Shown piece after piece: positions 49,525-56,585 of a stretch of DNA of 64,000 nucleotides (within the stretch, counting starts at the first letter, position 1; each line of letters starts with the position of its first letter). Both the position numbers and the translations under genes were made by a program. The stretch covers positions 186,001 to 250,000 of the forward strand of contig NZ_JAAIYA010000003.1 of NCBI RefSeq assembly GCF_010894405.1, in the 5' to 3' direction. The notes beneath the pieces were generated by a model. It did no database searches. It saw only the letters and a list, made by a program, of their open reading frames with translations, and was not told the DNA's origin. This DNA is from Pyxidicoccus caerfyrddinensis. GTDB lineage: Bacteria > Myxococcota > Myxococcia > Myxococcales > Myxococcaceae.

Positions 49525-52230
49525 ATGAGACCTCACCCGCTCGTTGCATGGCTGTGCCTGGCTTCTCTGCCCGTGGTCGCCGCGCAGGACGTTGCTCCCG
49601 CACCCGAGTCCTTCTCACCGCTCCAGCTCTCGCGTGACTCGGCGGCGCTCGCCTCGCGCGGGCGGGACATCGAGGGCGGCAGGCTGTACGTGGACTCACG
49701 GACGGAGCAGCAGGAGGGACGGCTCCTGAAGACGTTCACGCTCGAGGTGGAGCGGGCCGGCGACTACTTCGTCGCGGCGCACGCCCAGGCGCTGAACGCC
49801 GTCCCCGCGGATGCCCGTGAGGCGAAGGCGAAGTCGTACCCGCTCCAGCGCATCTCCGTGTCGCTGGACGGCAAGGCCCTCGGTGATTTGGACCTGAAGA
49901 AGAACGGCTGGCAGTCGTCGCGCATCCAGGGCCAGGGCCGTGTCTACTTCTCCGCCGGCCGCCACACGCTCGCCTTCGAGAGCGCGGCTCCGCACTTCCC
50001 GGATGTCGATGCGGTGAAGCTCGTGGCCAACGAAGGTCAGGCCACCTTCGACATGGGCCTCTACGACGAGTACGTCTCCGACCTGAGGCGCGGCGCGGAC
50101 CTGCGCGTGGGCAGGAAGGACAAGGTGGAGCCCGTCGCGCCGCCGCAGGGCCCGCCGCCGTCGACGGGGCCCATCCAGGGCGCGGCCTCCACGGGTTCGT
50201 ACACCTGGCAGGTGACGCCGTACACGCTGAGCAATCCGAACGGCAACTACGCGCACCTGATGACGGTGCCGGTGGTCTACACGTACTACCGGAAGCTCAC
50301 GCTGAACGCGGGCACCAACGTGACGTTCAACACGGCGCCCATCGCGGGGCAGGACTACTACGCGGTGGACCCGGTGATGTACCTGTTCTGCTCCACCGAC
50401 AACACGGTGGCGTGGTCCAACGACGACGACGTGGGTCGCCACCCGCGCATCAACGTCACCATCCCCAAGACGTGTGAATACAACCTCGTGCTGCGGGCCT
50501 ACAGCAGCTACTACGCGGGCACGTCCACGGGCTCCGCGGGCACCGTGAATGTCTACCAGAACGGCGCCATCCTGCAGGAGAACGCCATGGTGTCCGGCTA
50601 CATGGTGAGCGTGGGCACGTCCAACACGGGCACGCTCAACTACTTCACCGGCTACTCCACCGGCCTGCCCATGCTGTGGCTCGCGCCGGAAGGAAACCTG
50701 ACGCCGATGCGCTTCGCGGGTGGCCGGTACTGGTACCTGCCGCCCATGGACTACAACTGGTTCGACGATGCGCGCTTCCGCATCGTGAAGAACACGACGT
50801 CGTTCATGAACATGTACCTGCTCGTGTCCGCCGAGGGCGCCTGGTACGTGTACTGGGGCAACGCGGACGTGTACGGCTCGGTGAAGCACCCCAGCAGCTC
50901 GCCGTTCAACTCCTTCCCGAACCTGAAGCAGGCGGACGGGATGCAGACCGCGCCCTCCACCAACACGTACAACTGCGCGTCGTGGGCCGGCGGCCTGACG
51001 AACGGGTGGTACTGGGGCTGCCTCTACGCCAGCAACTCCGGCGGCGCCTGCATCAACGGCACGTACTACAGCAATCCCTACTCCTGGTACTCGTGGGACA
51101 ACTTCTTCGGCAACAACCCGCTGCGCTACACGGGCGCGCTCACGTACACGCGGACCGACGCCAACTCGAGCAACGCCGAAATCGCTGTCTGGTCCACCAG
51201 CAGCGACATCTACAACGCGACGCACTTCTCCGTGCGCCGCGAGGCCAACCGCAACCCGCACGGGTATGACTGGGAGAGCAAGCCGGGTGGCCTGGAGCGC
51301 ATCTTCCACCCGATGAACGCGCTGAACAGCACCAGCTACGGCAGCATCATCGGCTACTACCGCGACGCGGCGAGGGACCCGTACACCCCCTGGCCCCTCG
51401 TCCCGGGACTCTCCGGCATGGAGAAGGTCAGCACGCCGTCCCTCACCTTCGACGAGTCCGTGGCCGCGGGCCTCACCGTGGTGCCCCGCGTGGAGCTGAC
51501 CCGCTCCGAGGCGGGCAAGCTCGCGGAGCTGCGCGCGGGCGTCGGCAAGGCGCGGCCCCAGCTGGACCGGCTCTACAACGACTGGCTGGCCCGCGTCCGC
51601 TCCGAGGACCTGCGCGTCTTCAGCAACCCGGCCGTGTTCTTCGAGCAGCGGGAGTTCTCCAAGCTGGAGTCCTGGTTCCGCAACCACGAGGACGTGGCGG
51701 TGCCCTTCCTGATGGAGAAGGTGGCGGCCAGCGAGGAGGACGGGCTGGAGTCGACGCTCGCCGCCCTGGTGCTGGGCCGCCTCACCGGTGAGCACGACGG
51801 CGTGCTGATGAACGAGGTGAAGGAGGACTGGCGCCGCGACAGCTACACGGCGGACGGCGCGTATGTGGCCCCGTCGGCGCTGGCGAACTCGAAGAACTTC
51901 GTGCGCAAGCTCCTCCAGCGGCGGTACGGCGTGGCGGATGAGCGCGCGTCGCTCGCGCCCCGCGCGGAGAACAGCCACGAGCGCTTCAGCGTGTCGCCCA
52001 ACCCGATGGTCGAATCGTCGAGCGTGCGGTTCCGCGTGGACTCCACCGCCACCGTGTCGGCGGCCCTGTACGACGTGAAGGGCACGCTCGTGCGCGAGCT
52101 GGCCTCTGGCGCGTACCCGGCCGGCACCCACGGACTGGAGCTGGACCGTGGCGCGCTGAAGCCCGGTGTCTACTCGCTGCGGCTGACGGTGGGGGACGAG
52201 GTGCTCACCCGCAAGGTCGCCATCCAGTAA
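49525..52230 (+). CDS. Large secreted protein with a type 9-like C-terminal sorting domain
   Basis: 901 aa with a signal peptide (LCLASLPVVAAQD). The N-terminal ~160 residues are a beta domain resembling carbohydrate-binding modules (VERAGDYFVAAHAQAL, YFSAGRHTLAFESAA). The middle is Asn/Tyr/Trp-rich with TYNCASWAGGLTNGWYWG and SWYSWDNFFGNNPLRY, possibly a protease or lectin-like core of no certain family. Residues about 822-901 have the layout of T9SS type A or FlgD-like tails: FSVSPNPMVESSSVRFRV, VSAALYDVKGTLVREL, a Gly/His turn and KPGVYSLRLTVGDEVLTRKV. A hairpin at 49503-49522 sequesters its ribosome site. Confidence 0.8.
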   Translation: MRPHPLVAWLCLASLPVVAAQDVAPAPESFSPLQLSRDSAALASRGRDIEGGRLYVDSRTEQQEGRLLKTFTLEVERAGDYFVAAHAQALNAVPADAREAKAKSYPLQRISVSLDGKALGDLDLKKNGWQSSRIQGQGRVYFSAGRHTLAFESAAPHFPDVDAVKLVANEGQATFDMGLYDEYVSDLRRGADLRVGRKDKVEPVAPPQGPPPSTGPIQGAASTGSYTWQVTPYTLSNPNGNYAHLMTVPVVYTYYRKLTLNAGTNVTFNTAPIAGQDYYAVDPVMYLFCSTDNTVAWSNDDDVGRHPRINVTIPKTCEYNLVLRAYSSYYAGTSTGSAGTVNVYQNGAILQENAMVSGYMVSVGTSNTGTLNYFTGYSTGLPMLWLAPEGNLTPMRFAGGRYWYLPPMDYNWFDDARFRIVKNTTSFMNMYLLVSAEGAWYVYWGNADVYGSVKHPSSSPFNSFPNLKQADGMQTAPSTNTYNCASWAGGLTNGWYWGCLYASNSGGACINGTYYSNPYSWYSWDNFFGNNPLRYTGALTYTRTDANSSNAEIAVWSTSSDIYNATHFSVRREANRNPHGYDWESKPGGLERIFHPMNALNSTSYGSIIGYYRDAARDPYTPWPLVPGLSGMEKVSTPSLTFDESVAAGLTVVPRVELTRSEAGKLAELRAGVGKARPQLDRLYNDWLARVRSEDLRVFSNPAVFFEQREFSKLESWFRNHEDVAVPFLMEKVAASEEDGLESTLAALVLGRLTGEHDGVLMNEVKEDWRRDSYTADGAYVAPSALANSKNFVRKLLQRRYGVADERASLAPRAENSHERFSVSPNPMVESSSVRFRVDSTATVSAALYDVKGTLVRELASGAYPAGTHGLELDRGALKPGVYSLRLTVGDEVLTRKVAIQ

Positions 52231-52250
52231 CGGTTGTCACTGGTGAAGGT

Positions 52251-52287
52251 GCGAGCGCCATCCCGTGTCCCGAGGGATGGCGCTCGC
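52251..52287. terminator. 14-bp perfect stem-loop after the secreted protein gene
   Basis: GCGAGCGCCATCCC (52251-52264) pairs perfectly with GGGATGGCGCTCGC (52274-52287) across 9 nt, starting 21 bp past the stop at 52230. No T-run follows, but the strength and position suit a terminator ahead of the next gene at 52352. Confidence 0.6.
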
Positions 52288-52351
52288 GCGTCGGAGGTGT
52301 CAGGGCCGGCGGGGATACTTCGCTTCCAGACAGTCCTGGAGGAGGCAGCCC

Positions 52352-52771
52352 ATGACGAGCCCGATGACCGGTGTCCCCGCCGCGCAGCCCATGCCCTCGC
52401 AGCAGCAGGGCGTGGCGCAGGCGGCGCCCATGGACAAGCAGGCGGAGTCGCGCTTCGACGGAGTCCTCGCGGACAAGACCCGCGCCACCGGCACGCCCGC
52501 GGTTCAGGGGGTGCACGCGGTGGAGGAGGTCGCCCGCACGGAGCGGCCCGTGCTCAACGCCGTCTCCACCGTCGTGCGTGCGCTGGAGCAGGGCCAGCTC
52601 GACATGGACCGCATCATCCGGGAGGCCAGCTCCGGCAAGCCGTTCTCCAACGCGGAGCTGCTGTCGCTCCAGGCTTCCATGTACCGCTACACGCAGGAGC
52701 TGGACCTGGTGAGTCGCGTGGTCGAGAAGGCCACCACGGGCCTGAAGGACGTGGTCAAGACGCAGGTGTAG
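52352..52771 (+). CDS. Type III secretion inner-rod protein (YscI/HrpB/PrgJ family)
   Basis: 139 aa, ATG at 52352 after GGAGGAGGC. The N-terminal half is low-complexity Gln/Ala/Pro. The C-terminal half matches the YscI/HrpB inner-rod signature: GKPFSNAELLSLQASMYRYT, then QELDLVSRVVEKATTGLK and VVKTQV, where LLxLQ and the final VxxQ motif are diagnostic. Such proteins form the rod of the needle base. No needle, export apparatus or ATPase gene is visible nearby, so it appears detached from its system or the system lies elsewhere. Convergent with the membrane-protein gene at 52755 (17-bp overlap). Confidence 0.75.
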   Translation: MTSPMTGVPAAQPMPSQQQGVAQAAPMDKQAESRFDGVLADKTRATGTPAVQGVHAVEEVARTERPVLNAVSTVVRALEQGQLDMDRIIREASSGKPFSNAELLSLQASMYRYTQELDLVSRVVEKATTGLKDVVKTQV

Positions 52772-53183
52772 CCGCGCGCAGGCGGAAGGCGGCGCTCAGG
52801 CCGAGCCCGGCCAGTACGCCGGCCGTGTAGCAGACGAGGTCGCTCCACAGGAACCCGGCGCCCAGCACCAGCCGGCCCGGCAGCGTCCTGCGCACCGCGT
52901 TCAGCCAGGGCGCCTGGTAGAGCTGGCTGAACTCCACCGCGAAGGAGAAGGCCAGAGCCGCGGCCGCCACGTGGAGCACCGGACGCGCGGGCGCCACGAA
53001 GCGCAGCAGCAGGAACACCAGCAGCGCCCACAGCGTGTCCCCCGCGTATTCGGCGAAGAACGGCGGCCACGCCACCGACTTCGAGCGCGAGGCCAGGCCC
53101 AGCGCCAGCACGAGCACCGCCAGCACCAGCGAGGTGAGGCGCACCCGGCGCGTCGACGGGGGTGGGGCGGAAGGAACGTTCAT
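52755..53183 (-). CDS. Small membrane protein (DUF2809/VanZ-like)
   Basis: 142 aa with about four hydrophobic helices: VLAVLVLALGLAS, GDTLWALLVFLLLRFV, LHVAAAALAFSFAVEFSQ and AGFLWSDLVCYTAGVLAGLG. The segment EFSQLYQAPWLNAVRRTLPG with the SQ...W..LR motif is typical of DUF2809. The ATG at 53183 lies inside the palindromic repeat, so the true start may be the GTG at 53144. Function of the family is unknown, possibly lipid-related. Convergent with the rod-protein gene, and divergent from the LuxR-type gene. Confidence 0.75.
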   Translation of the reverse strand: MNVPSAPPPSTRRVRLTSLVLAVLVLALGLASRSKSVAWPPFFAEYAGDTLWALLVFLLLRFVAPARPVLHVAAAALAFSFAVEFSQLYQAPWLNAVRRTLPGRLVLGAGFLWSDLVCYTAGVLAGLGLSAAFRLRAATPAS

Positions 53184-53328
53184 TCCGCTCAGGTCTACAC
53201 GGCGGAGGGGAGGAGCGGAATGACGGTTCCTTCCGGTCGGGTGCCCGCGGGGAGCTGAGCCGCATCCGGAATGAACGTTCCTTCCGCTCCTGGGGCGGCG
53301 GGCCCTGAGCGGAATGAACGTTCCTTCC
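53169..53328. repeat. Cluster of four palindromic 18-bp repeats
   Basis: Near-palindromes GGAATGAACGTTCCTTCC (core GAACGTTC). Copies at 53169-53186 (inverted), 53217-53234 (variant GGAATGACGGTTCCTTCC), 53268-53285 and 53311-53328. Spacing of starts is 48, 51 and 43 bp. Most copies are flanked by a 5' GAGC or TGAGC. The cluster lies between the DUF2809-like gene and the LuxR-type regulator at 53400. A further copy is at 20504. Confidence 0.85.
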
Positions 53329-53399
53329 GCGCGGGTCGCGGCCCGGCGCCGGGTCCAGGGTGATAGGGTACCCACCCGTTCCACCCTCGGAGGTGCCGC

Positions 53400-54491
53400 A
53401 TGGGAGGCCCGTCCCTGCAGCTGGACGCCCACGAGCAGGGGCTCGTGCTGGAGCTGGTGGAGACGCTGGGCAGCTCGCTCAACCTCTCGGAGGTGCTGGA
53501 CGGGGCGTACGGGCTGCTCGCGCGGCTGCTGCCGACGGACTGCGCGGCCATGTGCGTGTCCCAGCCCGAGCTGCCCGGTGGGTACGACTGGGTGGTGACG
53601 CGGATGCCGGAGGCCTTCGTCACCCACTACGGCGAGCTGTCCGCCGTGGACTTCGTGCGCGAGGCCGTCGTCCACCAGCCCAACGTGGTGCTGCGCGACT
53701 CGGAGATGGTGACGCCCCGGGCGCTGGAGCGCACGGCGCTGTACCAGCGCTGTCACGAGATTGGCTTCCCGATGCGGCACGTGATGTCGGTGCTGCTGGA
53801 CGTGCGCGGCGACTGGCACGGCGGCCTCACGCTGTACCGCGAGCGGCAGCGGCCCTTCTCGGACAATGACCGCGCCCTGCTGCAGCGGCTCACGCCGATG
53901 CTCGTCAGCACGGTGCGCAACTGCCGACTGCTGGGCCAGCAGTCGCGCCGGGCCGCGCTGCTGGACACCCTCTTCCACCACCAGGGCGCCGAGTGCGTGG
54001 TGCTGGCGCCCTCCGGCCGCGAGGTGATGCGCACCGCGCACGCCACCGCGCTGCTGGAGCAATGGTTCTCTCCGCTGGAGCGCGGGCCGGGCGGGCTGCC
54101 ACTGGCCCTGCTGGCGCCGCTGGCCCGGCTGTCCGGTGCGAGGGGACTGGAGGCACCGCCCCCGGACGCCTGGCTGCGCGAGGGGCCGATGAGGGACCTG
54201 CGCGTCACCTACGTGCCGTTGCCACCGGATGGCGCGGGCCGGCGCGAGTGGGCGCTGCTGCTGCGGGAGACGCCGCATGGCACGCCGCTGCCCGAGGCGT
54301 GGCGCGAGCGGCTCACGCCGCGCGAGGCGGAGGTGGTGTCAGCCGTGCTGCGCGGCTGGGACAATCAGCTCATCGCGGATGACTTGAAGTGCTCGCTGGG
54401 CACGGTGAAGAAGCACCTCCAGCACGTCTTCGACAAGCTGGGGGTGTCCAGCCGCGCCGCGCTCCTGCACCATGCGGCGCGGAAGCAGTGA
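53400..54491 (+). CDS. LuxR-type transcriptional regulator with N-terminal sensor-like region
   Basis: 363 aa. A GAF-like N-terminal region covers about residues 10-185 (VETLGSSLNLSEVLDGAYGL, VMSVLLDVRGDWHGGLTLYR). A middle segment of about 100 residues is unassigned. The C-terminal HTH has LTPREAEVVSAVLRGWDNQL and CSLGTVKKHLQHVFDKLGV, typical of LuxR/NarL families. No receiver Asp, so not phosphorylated in the usual way; the GAF-like part may bind a ligand. Start ATG at 53400. Upstream lies the palindromic-repeat cluster, candidate operators. Convergent (12-bp gap) with the XRE-type gene. Confidence 0.87.
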   Translation: MGGPSLQLDAHEQGLVLELVETLGSSLNLSEVLDGAYGLLARLLPTDCAAMCVSQPELPGGYDWVVTRMPEAFVTHYGELSAVDFVREAVVHQPNVVLRDSEMVTPRALERTALYQRCHEIGFPMRHVMSVLLDVRGDWHGGLTLYRERQRPFSDNDRALLQRLTPMLVSTVRNCRLLGQQSRRAALLDTLFHHQGAECVVLAPSGREVMRTAHATALLEQWFSPLERGPGGLPLALLAPLARLSGARGLEAPPPDAWLREGPMRDLRVTYVPLPPDGAGRREWALLLRETPHGTPLPEAWRERLTPREAEVVSAVLRGWDNQLIADDLKCSLGTVKKHLQHVFDKLGVSSRAALLHHAARKQ

Positions 54492-54503
54492 GTGTGAGAC
54501 GCG

Positions 54504-54857
54504 TCAGCGCTCCTCGAACATGGCCTGGATGACGCGCCAGGCAAGCTCCACCTCCCGGCCCGAGCGGTGGGCGAGGAAGTCGCAAATCTCGGCCACGGCA
54601 TCGGTGCGCTCGCGCTCGAAGCCGTGGAAGAGCGTCTTCAGCGACACGTCCAGGCCCACCGTCAGCTTGCCCAGCGTGTCCAGTGAGGGCGAGAACGAGC
54701 CGCGCTCGATACGGCGGATGGCGTCGACGGAAAGGTTGCTGCGTTCGGCCAGGCTCTCCTGTGTCAGCTCCCGCGAGTTCCTCAGCTTGCGTACGTGGTC
54801 GCCGAACCGTCGGTGCAGCCGGGTCCAGTTCGCTACCCTGTTCTTTGGTTTCTCCAT
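54504..54857 (-). CDS. XRE-type helix-turn-helix regulator
   Basis: 117 aa from the ATG at 54857. One Cro/C1-type HTH at about residues 15-75: FGDHVRKLRNSRELTQESLA, with RSNLSVDAIRRIERGSFSPS and LDTLGKLTVGLDVSL. The C-terminal 40 residues form a helix (VAEICDFLAHRSGREVELAW). Small stand-alone repressor; no adjacent toxin or prophage gene is seen. Convergent with the LuxR-type gene. Confidence 0.88.
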   Translation of the reverse strand: MEKPKNRVANWTRLHRRFGDHVRKLRNSRELTQESLAERSNLSVDAIRRIERGSFSPSLDTLGKLTVGLDVSLKTLFHGFERERTDAVAEICDFLAHRSGREVELAWRVIQAMFEER

Positions 54858-55094
54858 AAGCCGCGGCGGATAATTTGGGGCATGGGTGTCCCAAGTGAAG
54901 GGACGATGTTCGGGGCTTGACCTTGCATCTTTGCAGGGCCTGTTCTCAGGGGTTGGGGTGTCCGAGATGAAGCGAACCCCGCGTTTCAGCTCGCAAGGCG
55001 GGTCGCGAGGCTGGATGATTCCAGCGGGCAGGGAAGCGCGGCACCCGGCCGGGAACATGCGTGGGCGGGGGCTTTCGTCTACGCTCCCGGGCGC

Positions 55095-56585
55095 ATGACG
55101 CATTCGGAAGTCCGGTGGGGGCGGGCGTGGCTCCCCGTCCTGGCCTGTGGCCTGCTGGCCGCCTGTGAAATCGGGTCGGAGCCGCGACGCCTCACGCCCA
55201 CATCCATCCTGCCGGCAGCGCCCGTCACGCCTCCGGAGGCGCCCGTGCCCGTGCCGGCGCCCACCGCCGTGCGCGAGCCACCTCCCGCGCGGGTGATGCC
55301 TGCTCGCCCGGTACGCGTGCAGGCACTCCAGGAGCTGGCGGAGCGGCTTGGCGCGCCCGGCGCGAGGGTGGATGACCCGTGCGTGAGTCCGGACGGGACG
55401 GGCTGCGCGCGCACCGCGCTGGCGCCCTTCTTCGAGTCGCTGGACGCGCTGGCGGTGGGCAGGGCCTCGGGCCCCACCGTCATCGAGGCGTTCGGCAACT
55501 CGCTGATCGCCGGAGACCGCATCGTCGACATCCTCCGCGAGGACCTGGGCACCGCCTTCGGCACCTCCGGTCGGGGGCTGCTGCTGGTGGACCGGATGGC
55601 GCCCTACGGAGGGCGGGGCCGCGCCAGTCACAGCGCCAGCGGGTGGCAGCCGCGCACGCTGGGCGAGCTGCGCGCGCCGCCGCTGCCCTTCGGAATCACG
55701 GGCGTGTACCACGTGGCCACCACCGCGAAGGCACGAGGCCGCTTCAAGCTGGAGGGTGAGTCCCGGGGCACGCTGTGGTGGCTGGACGTGCCGAAGGGCG
55801 GGGCGCTCACCGTGTCCAGTGGCGGCCAGGTGCTCGCGAAGACGGAGCCCACGGGCGACGGCGCGGCGCACGCCACCCGCTTCGACCTTCCCGAGGGCGC
55901 CACGTCGGTGGACGTGGTGGCGGAGGGCAAGGGCGCGGTGGTGCAGGGCGTGGTGCTCCAGCACGCGCGCCCCGGCATCGTCCTGGACATGCTGGGCGTG
56001 CCGTCCGCGGACGCGGGGCTCTACGCGCGCATGGACGACGCCATGCTCCGAGCGCAGCTCGCCGAGCGCGAGCCGAAGCTGATGCTCTTCTTCCTCGGCG
56101 GCAACGAGTCCAAGCGGCTGGAGTGGAAGCGCATGGATTTGGAGAAGCTGCGCGCGGACCTGCAGACGCTGCTGCGGCGTGCGCGCGCGGCCGCACCGGC
56201 CAGCGCCTGCATGGTGGTGGGGCCGATGGACGCGGTGAGCGACTCGCACGGGAAGGCGCAGACCTTCAAGCAGCGCCCGTTCCTGGAGTCCGTGGTGGGC
56301 GCCGAGCGCGAAATCGCCCTGGCCGAGGGCTGCGCCTTCTTCGACACCTTCACCGCCATGGGCGGCGCGGGCTCGCTGGCGCGCTTCTACAAGGCGGGCT
56401 TCATGCACGAGGACCTCGTGCACCCGCGCGGCCGGGGGCTGGACCTCCTCGGCCACCTCGTCACGGACGCGTTGCTGCGCGCCTGGGTGGAGACTCCGCC
56501 CGGGGCTGGCAGGGTGGCCACCCTATCGCCTGCTACGGGCCCGCGGACTTCCTCGTCCGCGCCCACCGCGGAGGCCGCGCCTTGA
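55095..56585 (+). CDS. Lipoprotein SGNH/GDSL-type hydrolase
   Basis: 496 aa. ATG at 55095, lipoprotein signal with LLAACEIGS, then a Pro/Val-rich linker of about 40 residues. The SGNH core is split around a beta insertion: block I VIEAFGNSLIAGDRIVD (Gly-Asn-Ser in place of GDSL), block III FFLGGNESKRL with Gly-Asn, and block V with the Asp/His pair EDLVHPRGRGL. The insertion holds Gly-rich strands (VHVATTAKARGRFKLEG begins YHVATTAKARGRFKLEG). Such exported hydrolases often act on acetylated polysaccharide or cell-wall sugars. Its stop overlaps the start of the serine hydrolase gene, so both are made together. Confidence 0.82.
   Translation: MTHSEVRWGRAWLPVLACGLLAACEIGSEPRRLTPTSILPAAPVTPPEAPVPVPAPTAVREPPPARVMPARPVRVQALQELAERLGAPGARVDDPCVSPDGTGCARTALAPFFESLDALAVGRASGPTVIEAFGNSLIAGDRIVDILREDLGTAFGTSGRGLLLVDRMAPYGGRGRASHSASGWQPRTLGELRAPPLPFGITGVYHVATTAKARGRFKLEGESRGTLWWLDVPKGGALTVSSGGQVLAKTEPTGDGAAHATRFDLPEGATSVDVVAEGKGAVVQGVVLQHARPGIVLDMLGVPSADAGLYARMDDAMLRAQLAEREPKLMLFFLGGNESKRLEWKRMDLEKLRADLQTLLRRARAAAPASACMVVGPMDAVSDSHGKAQTFKQRPFLESVVGAEREIALAEGCAFFDTFTAMGGAGSLARFYKAGFMHEDLVHPRGRGLDLLGHLVTDALLRAWVETPPGAGRVATLSPATGPRTSSSAPTAEAAP

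Noticed and set aside
52265-52351. Upstream in-frame start for the inner-rod protein at 52265
   Set aside because: The extra residues fall in the loop and 3' arm of a terminator hairpin; the ATG at 52352 has a strong ribosome site.
53169-53328. Reading the repeat cluster as a CRISPR array
   Set aside because: The units are 18-bp palindromes with spacing of 43-51 bp, differing orientation and one divergent core; there are no uniform spacers or cas genes.
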